Assembly: GCF_043290135.1 (NCBI RefSeq)
Contig: NC_134709.1
Coordinates: 71,104,456 to 71,168,455 of the forward strand
DNA length: 64,000 nucleotides
Origin: Rhipicephalus microplus
Lineage: Eukaryota > Arthropoda > Arachnida > Ixodida > Ixodidae
Reading direction: 5' to 3'
The position numbers and the translations under genes are program-made. Positions 11,136 through 21,872 of this stretch are shown here, piece by piece (the stretch's first letter is position 1; every line of letters starts with the position of its first letter). The notes below the pieces were generated by a model. The model worked only from the letters and a program-made list of their open reading frames with translations. It made no database searches and was not told the origin of the DNA.

Positions 11136-14029
11136 GTAAGCGGGACACTTTTTTATGTAGACCAAGTATGCCACTCAGTGCAAGTGTGTGTTGCTGCACT
11201 CGAATGAGGCGTCGTGAAACGGCAACCTTACGCGCCTTTGCAAGTGCGGTTGCCGATTCGCTTTGACAACGCTAACGCCAGCAGAGCCATGGCGCATCAG
11301 CGCGGCCTTACTGGAGCTAATTCGAGACAACTGCGGCAACATGCATGTGTATGGTGATCGATTTTATCATATGTGCAATGTAGTGAGGAAGACGCACACG
11401 GCGCTTGCTACGTTGTTGATTAAACGAAGCCTGCAGTGCCATTTGATGCAAAGCAGCATTTTGTTTACGTTCACGGGCGATACAATTTGTAACTTGGCTC
11501 GATTCACCTAGCCAACCGCCTAAGTGGGTTGATTAGCATACGTTCACGGTAGAGCGTTATTATGCCCCTAAACAGTGGCGTGTGCTTGTTGAAAGGTATA
11601 ATGTGTGTGCCTAGTGTAGAGAGAGAGAGAGAGGTGTTCGTGCAATCTGCATGTGTACCTGCAAGACGCCTTTGCTTGTAACTAATAATGTACCAGCCAG
11701 CACCTACATTGTACGCCTGACTTTGAAGAAAACTTGCATGCACATTGTAAGATTTTGTAATCTGCCAGAGTTGCTTTTTATAAAATAATACACTACCAGC
11801 ATGTTGAAAATATGTTTCGCTGCTGTGTGGCAGGGGTGCGGTTATCACGCTGTTGTGTAGTTGCTGATGCAAGCACTTATAGTTTTCATGCGTTAATATT
11901 TCTCATTTAACTCATCAGGTGTTTGGCTGTTTCAGCACAAACAAGGCAAAGAAAGAAGGAAAACGGGTAATGACAGGACCAGTGCCGACTTTTGTTTGCA
12001 GGAGAATACCCATGTTGGTGTATTTATTGTGACAGCCTTTCTGTGTTGCTTTTTTGCCCAATTTATGCAACAACACAGTTGTCAGCAATATGAGAGAGAA
12101 CACTGAAATTAGCTTTTAAAGATCATGGTGACTAAATGCCTAGTAACTCACAGCACAAAGTAACAACAAAAGACATCAGTATGATCAATGTGGATGAGTA
12201 CAGTCTTGCATCTAAAAAATATATTGTGCAAAATGTTGCCTAAGTAAGAAACCTCTCTATGTTTGCAAATAGTGTGACGTCACTTCGAGCACCGCGCCAG
12301 CCATTCGCTCCCTCTGTGCAAGGGCTGGTTGGCAAGGAAGTTGTTTGTGACGTTCCTGATAGACCACTGAGATCTATGCGATTATAAACATGTAGCCTAT
12401 TATATACGTAATCTTTTGTGCAGTTACATCGCTGAATCTGACACCTACAACTTATTTGCATATTTACATTGCTCCCTTAGGACCTAACACACAAACTTGT
12501 TGTTTGCATTGTCACTTCATGAATATCGAGCGGTAAAAGTACTGAGTATATGTGAAACAAGAATCTCTGCTTATTACATGAAGAAATATGAGGCCTTCGA
12601 TAAAACGAGTTATACCTTTATTGAGCTTGCGTACTCGTCGGGGCGATTCATACATGCAGCTTCAGCAAATGGTATGTTCCAGCCCGGTGACCTTGCAATT
12701 TTTTTCTGCACACAGCGCAAACACCGAGATGTACCCACTCGCAGATGGTCACGTCAAGTGCATATTTACCTTGACTAAAATGTCTAATCAAGTTTTTTCA
12801 TCGACCGGTCCCTGCCATGAGTGCTAGTCTTCGCAAACAAGACACATTGTCATTGACACTGCACACACCACACTCAGTATTCTCAGTTGAACCGATATTC
12901 TCAATACCTTTCAATGCACACTACATGCCGCAATCAACAGTGCACATTTTTGAAGACTATGCCGCTGTTGCTCGCACAGGCCACCACGTGTGTTCACTTC
13001 TTCAAGATAAACAGACAGCGTGGCAAATATTTTACCACACAGTTTACCACACAGCTGGATGTTTGCTTACACATACTACAGCTAATGTCGACATTGTAAC
13101 GTGAAGTGTAAGCTTTGAAAAATTAAAACTTGCCCTAAACACCGCACGACTGTACCGGGCTGAGCCACCAATGGGAGTGTTTTTCCAGCCACACCTTTTA
13201 CATGTGCCAGTGACATCATGCTGTGACGTACCTCGGTAGGGGCCTATCGCTGCATACTTTATGTGAATGAGGGTCCTGTTAGTGAAAGCAGGCATTGTAG
13301 ATTTCGTAACTTGTTCATGCCCAACTGGACCTTCATTTGCACCAGTTGTCTGACTGATATTCAGGCGAACTTTTGTGTAATATATTATACAGTTGGCAGT
13401 CTGTGCTTGCCCCATACTGTTGTTACTGGTGTTTCTTGTTGTTACTTTGCACTGCTCATTACTACTCACCTACACAAACTAGCCTATCTTGCCGCTGTTT
13501 CGGACAAGATGCAGCAGGCAAGTGCGATAGTGTTCATAACTCTAAATTCTCGAGCAAAATTTATCGTTTCATATTCAGTTAGTTGCATTCATATCAGTAC
13601 ATTATAAGAAATCATTGATTAAACATGAATCCATGTTACTTTACATAATGCTCACAACTTTTATATCAAATTGAATGGTGTTTATAGAAAACATGAGTTT
13701 TAGCTAAACTTTGTGCTCTTTTCTCGAAGAGCTGACAAAACGCTATTGCATGCTTACTTGCCATGAATTGGACTGTGTTCTAAATACATTGCAATTTTTC
13801 ACCGGACTGCCAGTACACTTCACATTGGGGGAACATTTAATAACCATGGATTGATTAATTAAGAACGGAAAGAAAGAAGCGGCAGGCCGGGATACTTGAT
13901 ATTGGCATTTGTTTTGCTACCCAGCGCATTATCATGCAAACTTCCTATAGAGTGGTTATGTGTCTTGCTTGTGTGTCTGTAAACCAAGAACTTTGGGTAG
14001 AACTATATTTATCTTACAAATGGTTGCAG
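11136..14029. other. Non-coding (possible intron)
   Basis: No convincing gene. It contains a short (GA)7 run at about 11619-11632. Open frames up to 141 codons (13044-13469 minus) have no recognisable domain. Confidence 0.4.
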
Positions 14030-14139
14030 GACTGTGGAGGCTGTAGGGCTGCTTAGGAATGGTGGAATCCCTGGACATGTGTTCAACCTTGCTGCATCAG
14101 CTCCTTGGTGTTTTCACGGCATCTTTACAGATGTGTTGG
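14030..14139 (+). other. Candidate internal exon
   Basis: An acceptor (TGGTTGCAG, ending 14029) and a consensus donor (TTGG|GTGAGT at 14139/14140) enclose 110 bp that is open in the frame beginning ACT GTG GAG (36 codons, with GLLRNGGIPG and NLAASAPW among the residues). I do not recognise the family. The enclosed length and signals are typical of an exon, but such pairs also occur by chance. Confidence 0.28.
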
Positions 14140-15494
14140 GTGAGTAAAGCAAACAGGTTTCAACACAAGGAAAAGTATAATATGGCAGCATCTCTTGTGG
14201 GTGCCTTACATCCCAAGTATATCAAATATTTATCTTGCCTTGTGGCCTGTAATTTTTAAAGAGACACTTCTTTTTGCTTTATATTTGAGTCTTGATGCTT
14301 CGACAGCAATGTATTTGTGTTTGACAGCAAGTGTTCTTGAACAAATAACTGATCTCAATCATGACAAAACACCCTTCATACTTGGTCCTTAGCATAAGCT
14401 AGCACTTATCTGTAGCAGATTCAATTATTCATTTTTTGCTGGGATGATAATGGGCAAGTAGCAAAGGCAAGTTCAGATTGGAGTGGTCGGTGACGTCTGT
14501 TTAGGCTCTGCCATATTGCTTTGCAACCAGAGTTACTTGTAGCCGCATATACAATGAAGCCACATGACGTGCATTCTAAATGAGATTACCATATCACATT
14601 TTGCTGCATCTCAATGTGTGCCAAACAAATGCAGATATCATTAGCTTGCCACTATAAAGGGATACTAAACCAACACAAGGTTGAAATTTAGTCGTGGTGT
14701 TGCAGCTGTGTATGACTCTACAATGGATGCATAGCCGTGATAATTTGTCTATATGTTGTCGCAATAGTAATGTTACACACATTGTACGATACAAAAGAGG
14801 TCCTCGCTTATTTCGCTTTTTTTCACTATGCTTCTTTCTTGTCTCTTCTTGCCATGTGCTCCTCCTCACTGTACAAGGAGCAAGAGCAGTGGGCATACAA
14901 ACACTTATTTAAAAAAATGTTGTAAAGTGAGCACTGAGAAGCTGAACACTTCCAAAAGGCTCAAAGAGGTAAAGGTATTGTTTCTAGCTACTTTTTGGGC
15001 ACCAATAGCTAGTTGTGCTGCTGCAGTTAAAAAATAAGTTAAATGTTAAAAATTAATTGGAGATGGTTTGGCACCCATAATTGCAGTTACATAGAGAACT
15101 AGGTTTCAATGCGTAAGTAAAATCTGTTTACTCTAAATCAATCCTAATGATATCTGAAATTCAGGAAATATTCACAGAAAAGCTCAGGAAAAGGCTAAGT
15201 GGTTGCCCCTTGAATGTGAAGGAGATACCCTTCTTCTAAAAGGTCAATAGACAGTCTAGTAGTCTCGATATTACATGCACTATAAAATATTCTGGTGTGG
15301 TGCTTTTCATGCATGTTATAATGAGAGGGGTTTTTAATAGAACTGTTGTCACTTTGCCCTGCATTGCTGAAATTGTTCACATAGTTATAATACATGAATC
15401 ACTTTATGCCTTTTGATTTTATGCAAATGGTTTGCTTACCCAGTTGGTTTAACTTGATTTGGATAAAATCATAAATGCTCTAAATTTTTTTTTT
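14140..15494. other. Non-coding (possible intron)
   Basis: AT-rich with no recognisable gene. Around 14650-14700 the phrase AAGGGATACTAAACC resembles a dispersed tick repeat I recall, without confirmation. Confidence 0.4.
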
Positions 15495-15508
15495 ACTATA
15501 CAGCAGGT
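15495..15508. repeat. Target-site duplication, left (14 bp)
   Basis: ACTATACAGCAGGT here is repeated exactly at 18364-18377, bracketing the LINE between them. Confidence 0.95.
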
Positions 15509-18363
15509 AGACAGCAAACTCCTACACATGTGGGAAGCCAAGCGCAGCCTGCAAGACAGGTGGAAGCGTCAACGCCACAATCGAACGCTGCGCAGACGCA
15601 TAGCACGGCTAAGCAGGGACATGGAAGAGCACGCGTTACAGGTATGCAAAACTCAATGGGAAGAGATCTGCAATGGGATGGAGAACCAGCTGGGACGGGC
15701 CAAGACGTGGCATCTCCTCCGGCACCTCTTGGATCCAGAGGAGACGAAAACATCGCACGCACATAGGCTTAACAAGTTGCTGCACGACTACAAAAGCATC
15801 CACGCGGACTTTCTAGATGAAGTGCGAAGCCGTTACTTTCAGTCACGTAGCCCCCTCGCGCACTCGGCATACGCCTGGGAGGGTGAGGGTAACGCGGAGC
15901 TAGACGAGGACTTCAGCGTTGCAGAGGTGAGGGCGGTGCTGCACAGGCTCAACACAAAGTCGGCGCCAGGCCCGGACGGGATAACCAACAAAGCGCTACG
16001 TAACTTGGACGATGAGTCGATAGAACAACTGACGGCTTACATGAACGAGTGCTGGAATGCGGGCGCTATACCGAACTCGTGGAAAACGGCGCGCATAATT
16101 ATGATCCCCAAACCGGGCAAACGAGTACAGATTGACAACCTTCGACCGATATCCCTGACGTCCTGCGTTGGTAAGGTCATGGAACATGTGGTTCTCGCTC
16201 GCCTTACCAACTACCTCGAGGACCGAAACATGCTCCCACACACGATTCTGGGGTTCCGTCGTAACCTTTCCACACAGGACGTTATGCTTCAACTCAAGCA
16301 CGATATCGTAGACAATCCCACACGATCCACCAAAGCGATACTCGGGCTCGACCTCAAAAAGGCGTTCGACAACGTTAGCCATGCTGCGATACTTGAAAGT
16401 ATACGAGCGTTGGGACTTGGCGAGAGAACGTACCACTACGTACGGGATTTTCTTACGGGCCGCCGGGCCCGATTAGCGATCGGCGAACTAGAATCGCAGG
16501 ACATATATATGGGTTGTACGGGCACGCCGCAGGGCTCCGTAATCTCGCCCATGCTCTTTAACCTCGTGCTTGTCGGATTACCACGAAAACTCGCTGAGAT
16601 AGAAGGCCTCCACCATAGCTTGTACGCCGATGATATCACCCTCTGGGTTGCCGAGGGAAATGACGGCCACGTAGAGCAAACGCTGCAGGAAGCCGTCGAC
16701 GTGGTGCAGGACTACCTTCGCGACACTGGCCTCGAATGTTCCGCAGCTAAATCGGAGCTCCTGCTCTATAGACCATCGCGCAGGGGCCGTAAACCCAAGA
16801 ACGCCGATTCCGCATTCGAGTGCGCATATAGAGAAATTAATGTACGCACATCAGACGGCGCTGTCATCCCACAAGTTAACACCATTAGGGTACTGGGCTT
16901 GCGCCTGTACGCCAACGGCCACAACGGCGAAACCGTTCGCAGACTAGAGGGCGCTGTCAATGAAACAATCCGGTTGCTGAAACGAATAACAAATCGGCAT
17001 AGCGGAATGAAGGAAAGCAACACCATTCGCCTGGTACATGCTTTCGCTATGAACCATATAACGTACGTCGCCTCCTACCTCAAGTGGCAGGCGACTGAAC
17101 GCACCAAACTAGATTGTCTCATCCGCAAGGCGTACAAACGCGCAATCGGATTACCGGCCAATACCAGCACGGATAAATTTCTAGAGCTGGGGTTGCACAA
17201 TACTCTAGATGAGATAATCAAAGCACACAACATCGCCCAGTACGAACGTCTGGCGAAGACCAGAACTGGTCGACACATCCTCGAGACACTGGGTATCAAC
17301 TACCATACGCAGCGCTGCGAAAAGGTCGGGATACCCAGACGTATTCGCGAGCGCATCGTCGTTATGCCGTTGCCTAAAAACATGCACCCGACACATCACA
17401 TCGGTCGGCGCAACAGGCGCGCCCAAGACCTTGAAAAGAAATTCGGCAATAGCAAAGACACAGTTTACGTGGACGCGGCCCGTTACGACTGCCACCGCGG
17501 CTTCGCGGTCGCGATCACGGATCATGTAGGAACTTGCGTCACGAGTGCGACGATAGGCACGGAAGACACGGAGGCGGCCGAAGAAGCTGCCATAGCCCTC
17601 GCGATAGCCACCACGGACGCCGAGGTGATAATAGGCGACTCGCAGGCGGCGATACGCAACTACGCCAGCGGCCGGATCTCCCGCGAAGCGGCCCGCATTC
17701 TCCAAATTCACGAACGCAACATCTGCCGCAAAAACGACAGTTTCCTCGTATGGACCCCCGCCCACACGGACCCTCCGCTTGCGGGCAACGCGACTGCCCA
17801 CGCCGCGGCTCGTAGACTTACACGCCGAGCTGCGACGACTGCCGACAGTCCCGATGTTTCGCACACTTCGACAGCGATGCGGGAATAGACGTGGGGGGAT
17901 TGCATGACCACTTTCAGAGACATCACGCAACACTACAGACTGAACAGATGCAAATATCCACCACCCCACGCCAAACTAAACAAGAAACAGCAGGTTGCCT
18001 GGAGACAACTACAGACACACACGTACCCGAATCCGGTGATCCTTCGCCTCTGCTACCCAGGCATTTATACGTCCGACGCGTGTAAGGCGTGCGGAGCCAG
18101 AGCGACGCTGCAGCACATGCTGTGGAAGTGTACCGGTAACGCGCAGCAGTCCCCTACGAACCCGGCAGACATGGCAGTCTCGAACCGCGAGGCGCGATGG
18201 AAGGCGGCTCTGCTCAGCCACGACCTTGCTGATCAACTGTGGGCCGTCCGGCAAGCCCAGGATGCCGCCCGGGTCCAAGGACTCGAGGCCGTCACCTAGG
18301 CCGGGGTGCTTGTAGCCCCACCCCGCTCAATGACGCCGGACATGTTCAATAAAGTTTTTACTC
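15509..18363 (+). mobile_element. 5'-truncated I-type LINE with RNase H
   Basis: A 2.86-kb non-LTR retrotransposon bounded by the exact 14-bp duplication ACTATACAGCAGGT. It lacks ORF1 and the endonuclease part, starting inside ORF2 upstream of the RT. The 3' end carries CAATAAAG about 15 bases before the duplication and only a short T-rich tail, with no long poly(A). The presence of an RNase H domain after the RT points to the I superfamily. A diverged relative lies at 46050-48288. The insertion is fairly recent, judging from the intact duplication and the long open frame. Confidence 0.92.
15510..18299 (+). pseudogene. LINE ORF2 fragment: reverse transcriptase, RNase H, Cys-His motif
   Basis: A single frame runs from the 5' truncation to a TAG at 18297-18299, broken once by an in-frame TAG at 17886-17888. 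Order: pre-RT region, RT (SAPGPDG fingers block, LDLKKAFDNV, GTPQGSVISPMLF, YADD catalytic box at 16623-16634), thumb/connection, RNase H (VYVDAA, EEAAIALA, IGDSQAA), then after the nonsense codon a C-terminal C-X2-C-X7-H-X4-C motif (CKACG...HMLWKC). The usual last RNase H aspartate (GNExAD) reads His here. An ATG at 15459 in host DNA is in frame, so a naive annotation would give a chimeric start with about 16 host-derived residues. The copy cannot make a full ORF2 protein, since the endonuclease is missing. Confidence 0.9.
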
Positions 18364-18377
18364 ACTATACAGCAGGT
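18364..18377. repeat. Target-site duplication, right (14 bp)
   Basis: Exact second copy of ACTATACAGCAGGT marking the 3' end of the LINE insertion. Confidence 0.95.
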
Positions 18378-19286
18378 TTATTTTTAAAATACGCGACCAT
18401 TGATGTGAACGCAGTTGGTGGCATGCTTGATTAACCTATCACTATCACCACTCTAACTACACCTGCTACAGTGCATAGTGTGACAAAAGTAATGGTACTT
18501 AACATTACTGGCAGCATAGACTTTAATGTCTCAAAATAGGTTAAAAAGCCTGGTAAAAATGTGTGTACTTTTTTTTCGCTCCAACTAAATATTCTGGTCT
18601 ACTCTAAGTAGCTTCCACTCTTTTAAGTTCCTCAAACTTTTAGGTGTTCAAAAGAAGTATCAATGCCATATACTTTCTTTGTCAGCCTACTCACCACTCT
18701 AATAATGAGAATTACCCGACAACATTACCCAGTAAAATAAAGGGATGTTATAAAAAGTATTGTCAATTCAATTGTCAAAAAACGTTGCCAAGTTACGTTT
18801 TTGTTCACTTTTCTTTTCACAATTTTGTTAAAGTTACTTTTGGTAACATCCCCTATAGTTTGTTTGGCATCATTTTCTGCTAGTTCTCATTATAATGTGT
18901 TCAACAAAGACAACAAACCCTTAAATTTATAGTTCTTTCCTTTACTCATCAATCTGAAACAGTGAATCTCAGTAATCTTAGCGGTGTGTGACTTGTATTT
19001 TTTTTTTTTGATCAGTTGTGCATGTGTTCAAGTACATGCATTTAGGTGGGAGGGCGAACTATTGCCTCCTCCTGTGACTAGCAGATTTTCTGAGAACGGA
19101 CAGATGCATAATGCTGCCAAAGAAGTATAGGAATATTGGAAGTAATCGTAACGTCATTGCAATCGTAATGTAATTGCCAGTAGGCAAATAAAAAGGTGTC
19201 CCACACTCGCCATAATGGTAACAGGCAGCGCTGACTGACTCTTCCATGTATAAATGCACATATATACCGTACAAAATGGAAGTGAG
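18378..19286. other. AT-rich non-coding sequence
   Basis: Continuation of the sequence into which the LINE inserted. No gene recognised. Confidence 0.45.
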
Positions 19287-19690
19287 ATAGCCGCCATGGT
19301 AGCTCAGTTGATAGAGCATCGGACATGTTATTCGAAGTTCGCAGGCTCGGTCCCTGTACAGGGCAGGTTATCTTTTTTTTTTCCTGCCCCGCCACGGTGG
19401 TCTAGTGGCTAAGGTACTCGGCTGCTGACCCGCAGTTCGCGGATTCGAATCCCGGCTGTGGCGGCTGCATTTCCGATGGAGGCGGAAATGTTGTAGGCCC
19501 GTGTACTAAGATTTGGGTGCACGTTAAGGAACCCCAGGTGGTCAAAATTTCCGGAGCCCTTCACTACGGCATCTCTCATAATCATATGGTGGTTTTGGGA
19601 CGTTAAACCCCACAAATCAATCAATATCTTTTTTTCCTTCTACTTTTCTTTCTTCACAATTACAACACTTCTATTCTTCTTGAAGATTTT
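19287..19690 (+). mobile_element. tRNA-derived SINE, interrupted by a second SINE
   Basis: The left part (19287-19384) begins GCCGCCATGGTAGCTCAGTT and contains an A-box-like TAGCTCAGTTG and a degenerate B-box-like GGCTCGGTCCC, as in a tRNA-derived SINE head. After an inserted SINE (19385-19625) its T-rich and CTTCTACTTTTC-type tail resumes at about 19626. The right end is uncertain. Confidence 0.6.
19385..19625 (+). mobile_element. tRNA-derived SINE (Ruka-like), near full length
   Basis: The head at 19391-19461 folds like a tRNA acceptor (GCCACGG pairs with CTGTGGC) and has clear pol III boxes: A box TGGTCTAGTGG (about 19398-19408) and B box GATTCGAATCC (about 19442-19452). The body runs through GATGGAGGCGGAAATG, GTGCACGTTAAGGAACCCC and CATATGGTGGTTTTGGGACG to a tail with (ATCA)n. 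It is flanked by an ATCT(7-10)CC duplication (19370-19384 and 19626-19637), so it inserted into the other SINE. Diverged minus-strand relatives are at 24147-24341 and 36852-37006. The family resembles Ruka-type tick SINEs as I recall them. Mobilisation would need a LINE enzyme. Confidence 0.85.
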
Positions 19691-20215
19691 CTGGTGTAAA
19701 AAAGGTACCTTATAATCTGAAGAGGCAAACAAAATGTGCCAGTGTACGAGTTAGCTCTTGTAGTGGTTACAAGTAAGATATGTTTTGAAGAGTAAATCAT
19801 TCTGCCACTTGCCTAAAGAATGGCCACAGGACATGGCGCTGGATGCACTTTGTTATTTTTGAATCACGCTATCTTGTATTCTATTTTTATAAATTACATG
19901 GGATACACATGACGGTATCACAGACTTTAACGCCACAAAGATTATGCAGCGAACAATGTTATAAATGTGAAATTGCATAAAATTAAGGTGAAAACTGCAC
20001 CCTCAACGAGAATGTACAGAAAGCACAGGGTGCAGGCGTTTCCTTCTGCCCGTGCTTTTCAAGTGCGAGCTGTTTTCACCTCGTTCTGACCAACTAACTA
20101 GATTGAGATGTGTTGTTATAGTGCAAGAGGATGCTCCACGGGAAATTAGGTTTGTCTCAAAGTCTGTGTGTGTCTTTCAACCTATATGGTGCCCGGTTCA
20201 AGAGTTCATGCAGAC
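19691..20215. other. Non-coding, nothing recognised
   Basis: AT-rich, no gene or repeat family recognised. Confidence 0.45.
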
Positions 20216-20302
20216 CAGATCGTGTAAAACAGGACCGTGTAAAATGGACCGTGTAAATAAAATAAAATGGACCATGTAAATAAACAGGATCGTGTAAAAT
20301 GT
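20216..20302. repeat. Short degenerate tandem repeat (CGTGTAAA type)
   Basis: Units such as GATCGTGTAAAAC, GGACCGTGTAAAATG and GGACCATGTAAATAAA recur five times in about 85 bp. No coding potential inferred. Confidence 0.7.
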
Positions 20303-20541
20303 CGTTTTCGTGTGCAACTGTAGTTGTGGTTGTGCTGAATGACCTTTCTTTATATACACTACATAACAAACTTGCTTCTTTAGAGTCGAGTGCATCTTCG
20401 GATCGATTGTAATTGTTTGCATATGCGAGGCCTTAAGTTTTATAAGAAATTCGTCAGTGTGCCACGAGGAAATGTGTGTTCAGCGAAAATTTGTATATCT
20501 TTATATACAACTCTTAAAGCCTCGTCTACAACTTTATGCAG

Positions 20542-20650
20542 GTTGACCTTGAGCAGAAAACGAGGAGCGGCAGCAGCCCCCAGAAAAGAGCAAGCACCCT
20601 CCAAGCTCCCGAAGCTCTCTTCGACAGGAACAGCAAGGTCACTCTGTGGC
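20542..20650 (+). other. Candidate exon-like segment
   Basis: After TTTATGCAG (ending 20541) the frame GTT GAC CTT GAG CAG is open for 37 codons to a TGA, rich in Ser, Gln and charged residues, and denser in GC than its surroundings. No donor of good quality is seen before the stop, so it could only be a terminal exon, or chance. Family not recognised. Confidence 0.18.
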
Positions 20651-20716
20651 ATTGAAAACCATTGCAAGGAGTGCCTTATCAGTACACTGTGCTGCTCTTT
20701 GATCGCAGAAGACTAA

Positions 20717-21700
20717 GTTGACCACTACAGAGGAACTTCACGCTGTGTATTGTGAGTGCTTCAGTGGTTTTGTTTTTGTCCAGCCAGCAGTTAAGAAATC
20801 ATGTGTCAGATTCAGCCAGGATGGCTAGAGGGAGTCGGGCAGGCATGTTTGGACATTTGTCTAGCCAAGTAGTGCCAATTTTCGCACTGGTCCTGTTGGA
20901 GTTACTGCCCAAATCACAGAAGCTACGTCACCTCTCTAAATGTACAGATGTGTCGGGGAAGATTAGCTGCATTATGTTTTTCTATAACTGATAGCTGCCA
21001 ACATTCTTCATTATACAGGAGTTTTGTTCGTCACTTATGGGTCTAAAGCCCTCTACAGAAAAAATGCAACACGTCTACTTCCAGAAGACTCCAAGGCCCT
21101 ACTTGTAGGTTTTTTCGGCTTGTATCATAAGCACCTCGTTTGGGGTACATGAACATTTCATAAACATGCACAGCGAAAATTTTGGGTGGCTGGTCATTTT
21201 GTCGTTATCTTGTTCCTCGCAGTATTCTTAAGCATGTTGTGCATTACGTTGTCAATCTGGTTCATGGGCATAGAAGACATTACGAAGTTTCAGGCTACAG
21301 TATAAAAAACCTGGAAGCAAGCTATCAATAATTTTTTAATAGAGTTGCTTAATCTGATACATGACACATCACTAAACTTTCGTGCGTATTCATCAATGTA
21401 ACCTCGTCTTAGTGTTATCCAAAATGAAGATGTGAGTCGACAGATGGAAACATCTAGTGGGGTAATCAGCGTGAACAGTAGAAGTGCTTCAGACAGGCTG
21501 GCCGATGTTGCGATAGGAGGACCTATTTTTTAGAAGTCACATTGTCATCCTTGGCGTGTTAGTTTAAATGGGGTCAGTAATGACATCATCTTTTGGTATA
21601 GGCCTGTGTGCCTGTTGGAAATGTTTGTCTGAAAAAAAAACCTATAACGCAGAAGAGTGCAGCCCTTGCTTCTTTTCAAGTTAGGTCGCGCTGATACAAA
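20717..21700. other. Non-coding, nothing recognised
   Basis: No supported gene, RNA or repeat. Confidence 0.45.
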
Positions 21701-21724
21701 GTGTTCTCCTGTCGGAGGTTGGGG

Positions 21725-21872
21725 GTAAGGGAAGCAAAAAAAAAGATAAATGATAGAAAAGAAGAAAAAAAAAGAAAGAAAAGGGGAATGCATAGTAAAA
21801 GTAGTGCTACACTGCTCCTACTTTGCATCCCCCCTTTTCTTTTTTTTCCCTTGTTTTCTTTCTTTTTTGTTA
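21725..21872. repeat. Imperfect inverted repeat, purine/pyrimidine rich
   Basis: A-rich sequence ending AAAGAAAAGGGGAATGCATAGTA (about 21774-21796) is mirrored by TACTTTGCATCCCCCCTTTTCTTT (about 21820-21843), with A/G-rich and T/C-rich extensions outside. Because of this symmetry both strands give similar Lys/Phe-rich open frames, none of which is a gene. Confidence 0.65.

Noticed and set aside
17205..17969. 254-codon minus-strand open frame
   Set aside because: It lies antisense to the RT/RNase H frame of the LINE and its translation has no recognised domain. A shadow of the GC-rich coding strand.
19391..19461. Functional tRNA gene
   Set aside because: It has an acceptor stem and pol III boxes but no regular 5-bp anticodon stem with a 7-base loop, and is followed by the SINE body, so it is a SINE head.
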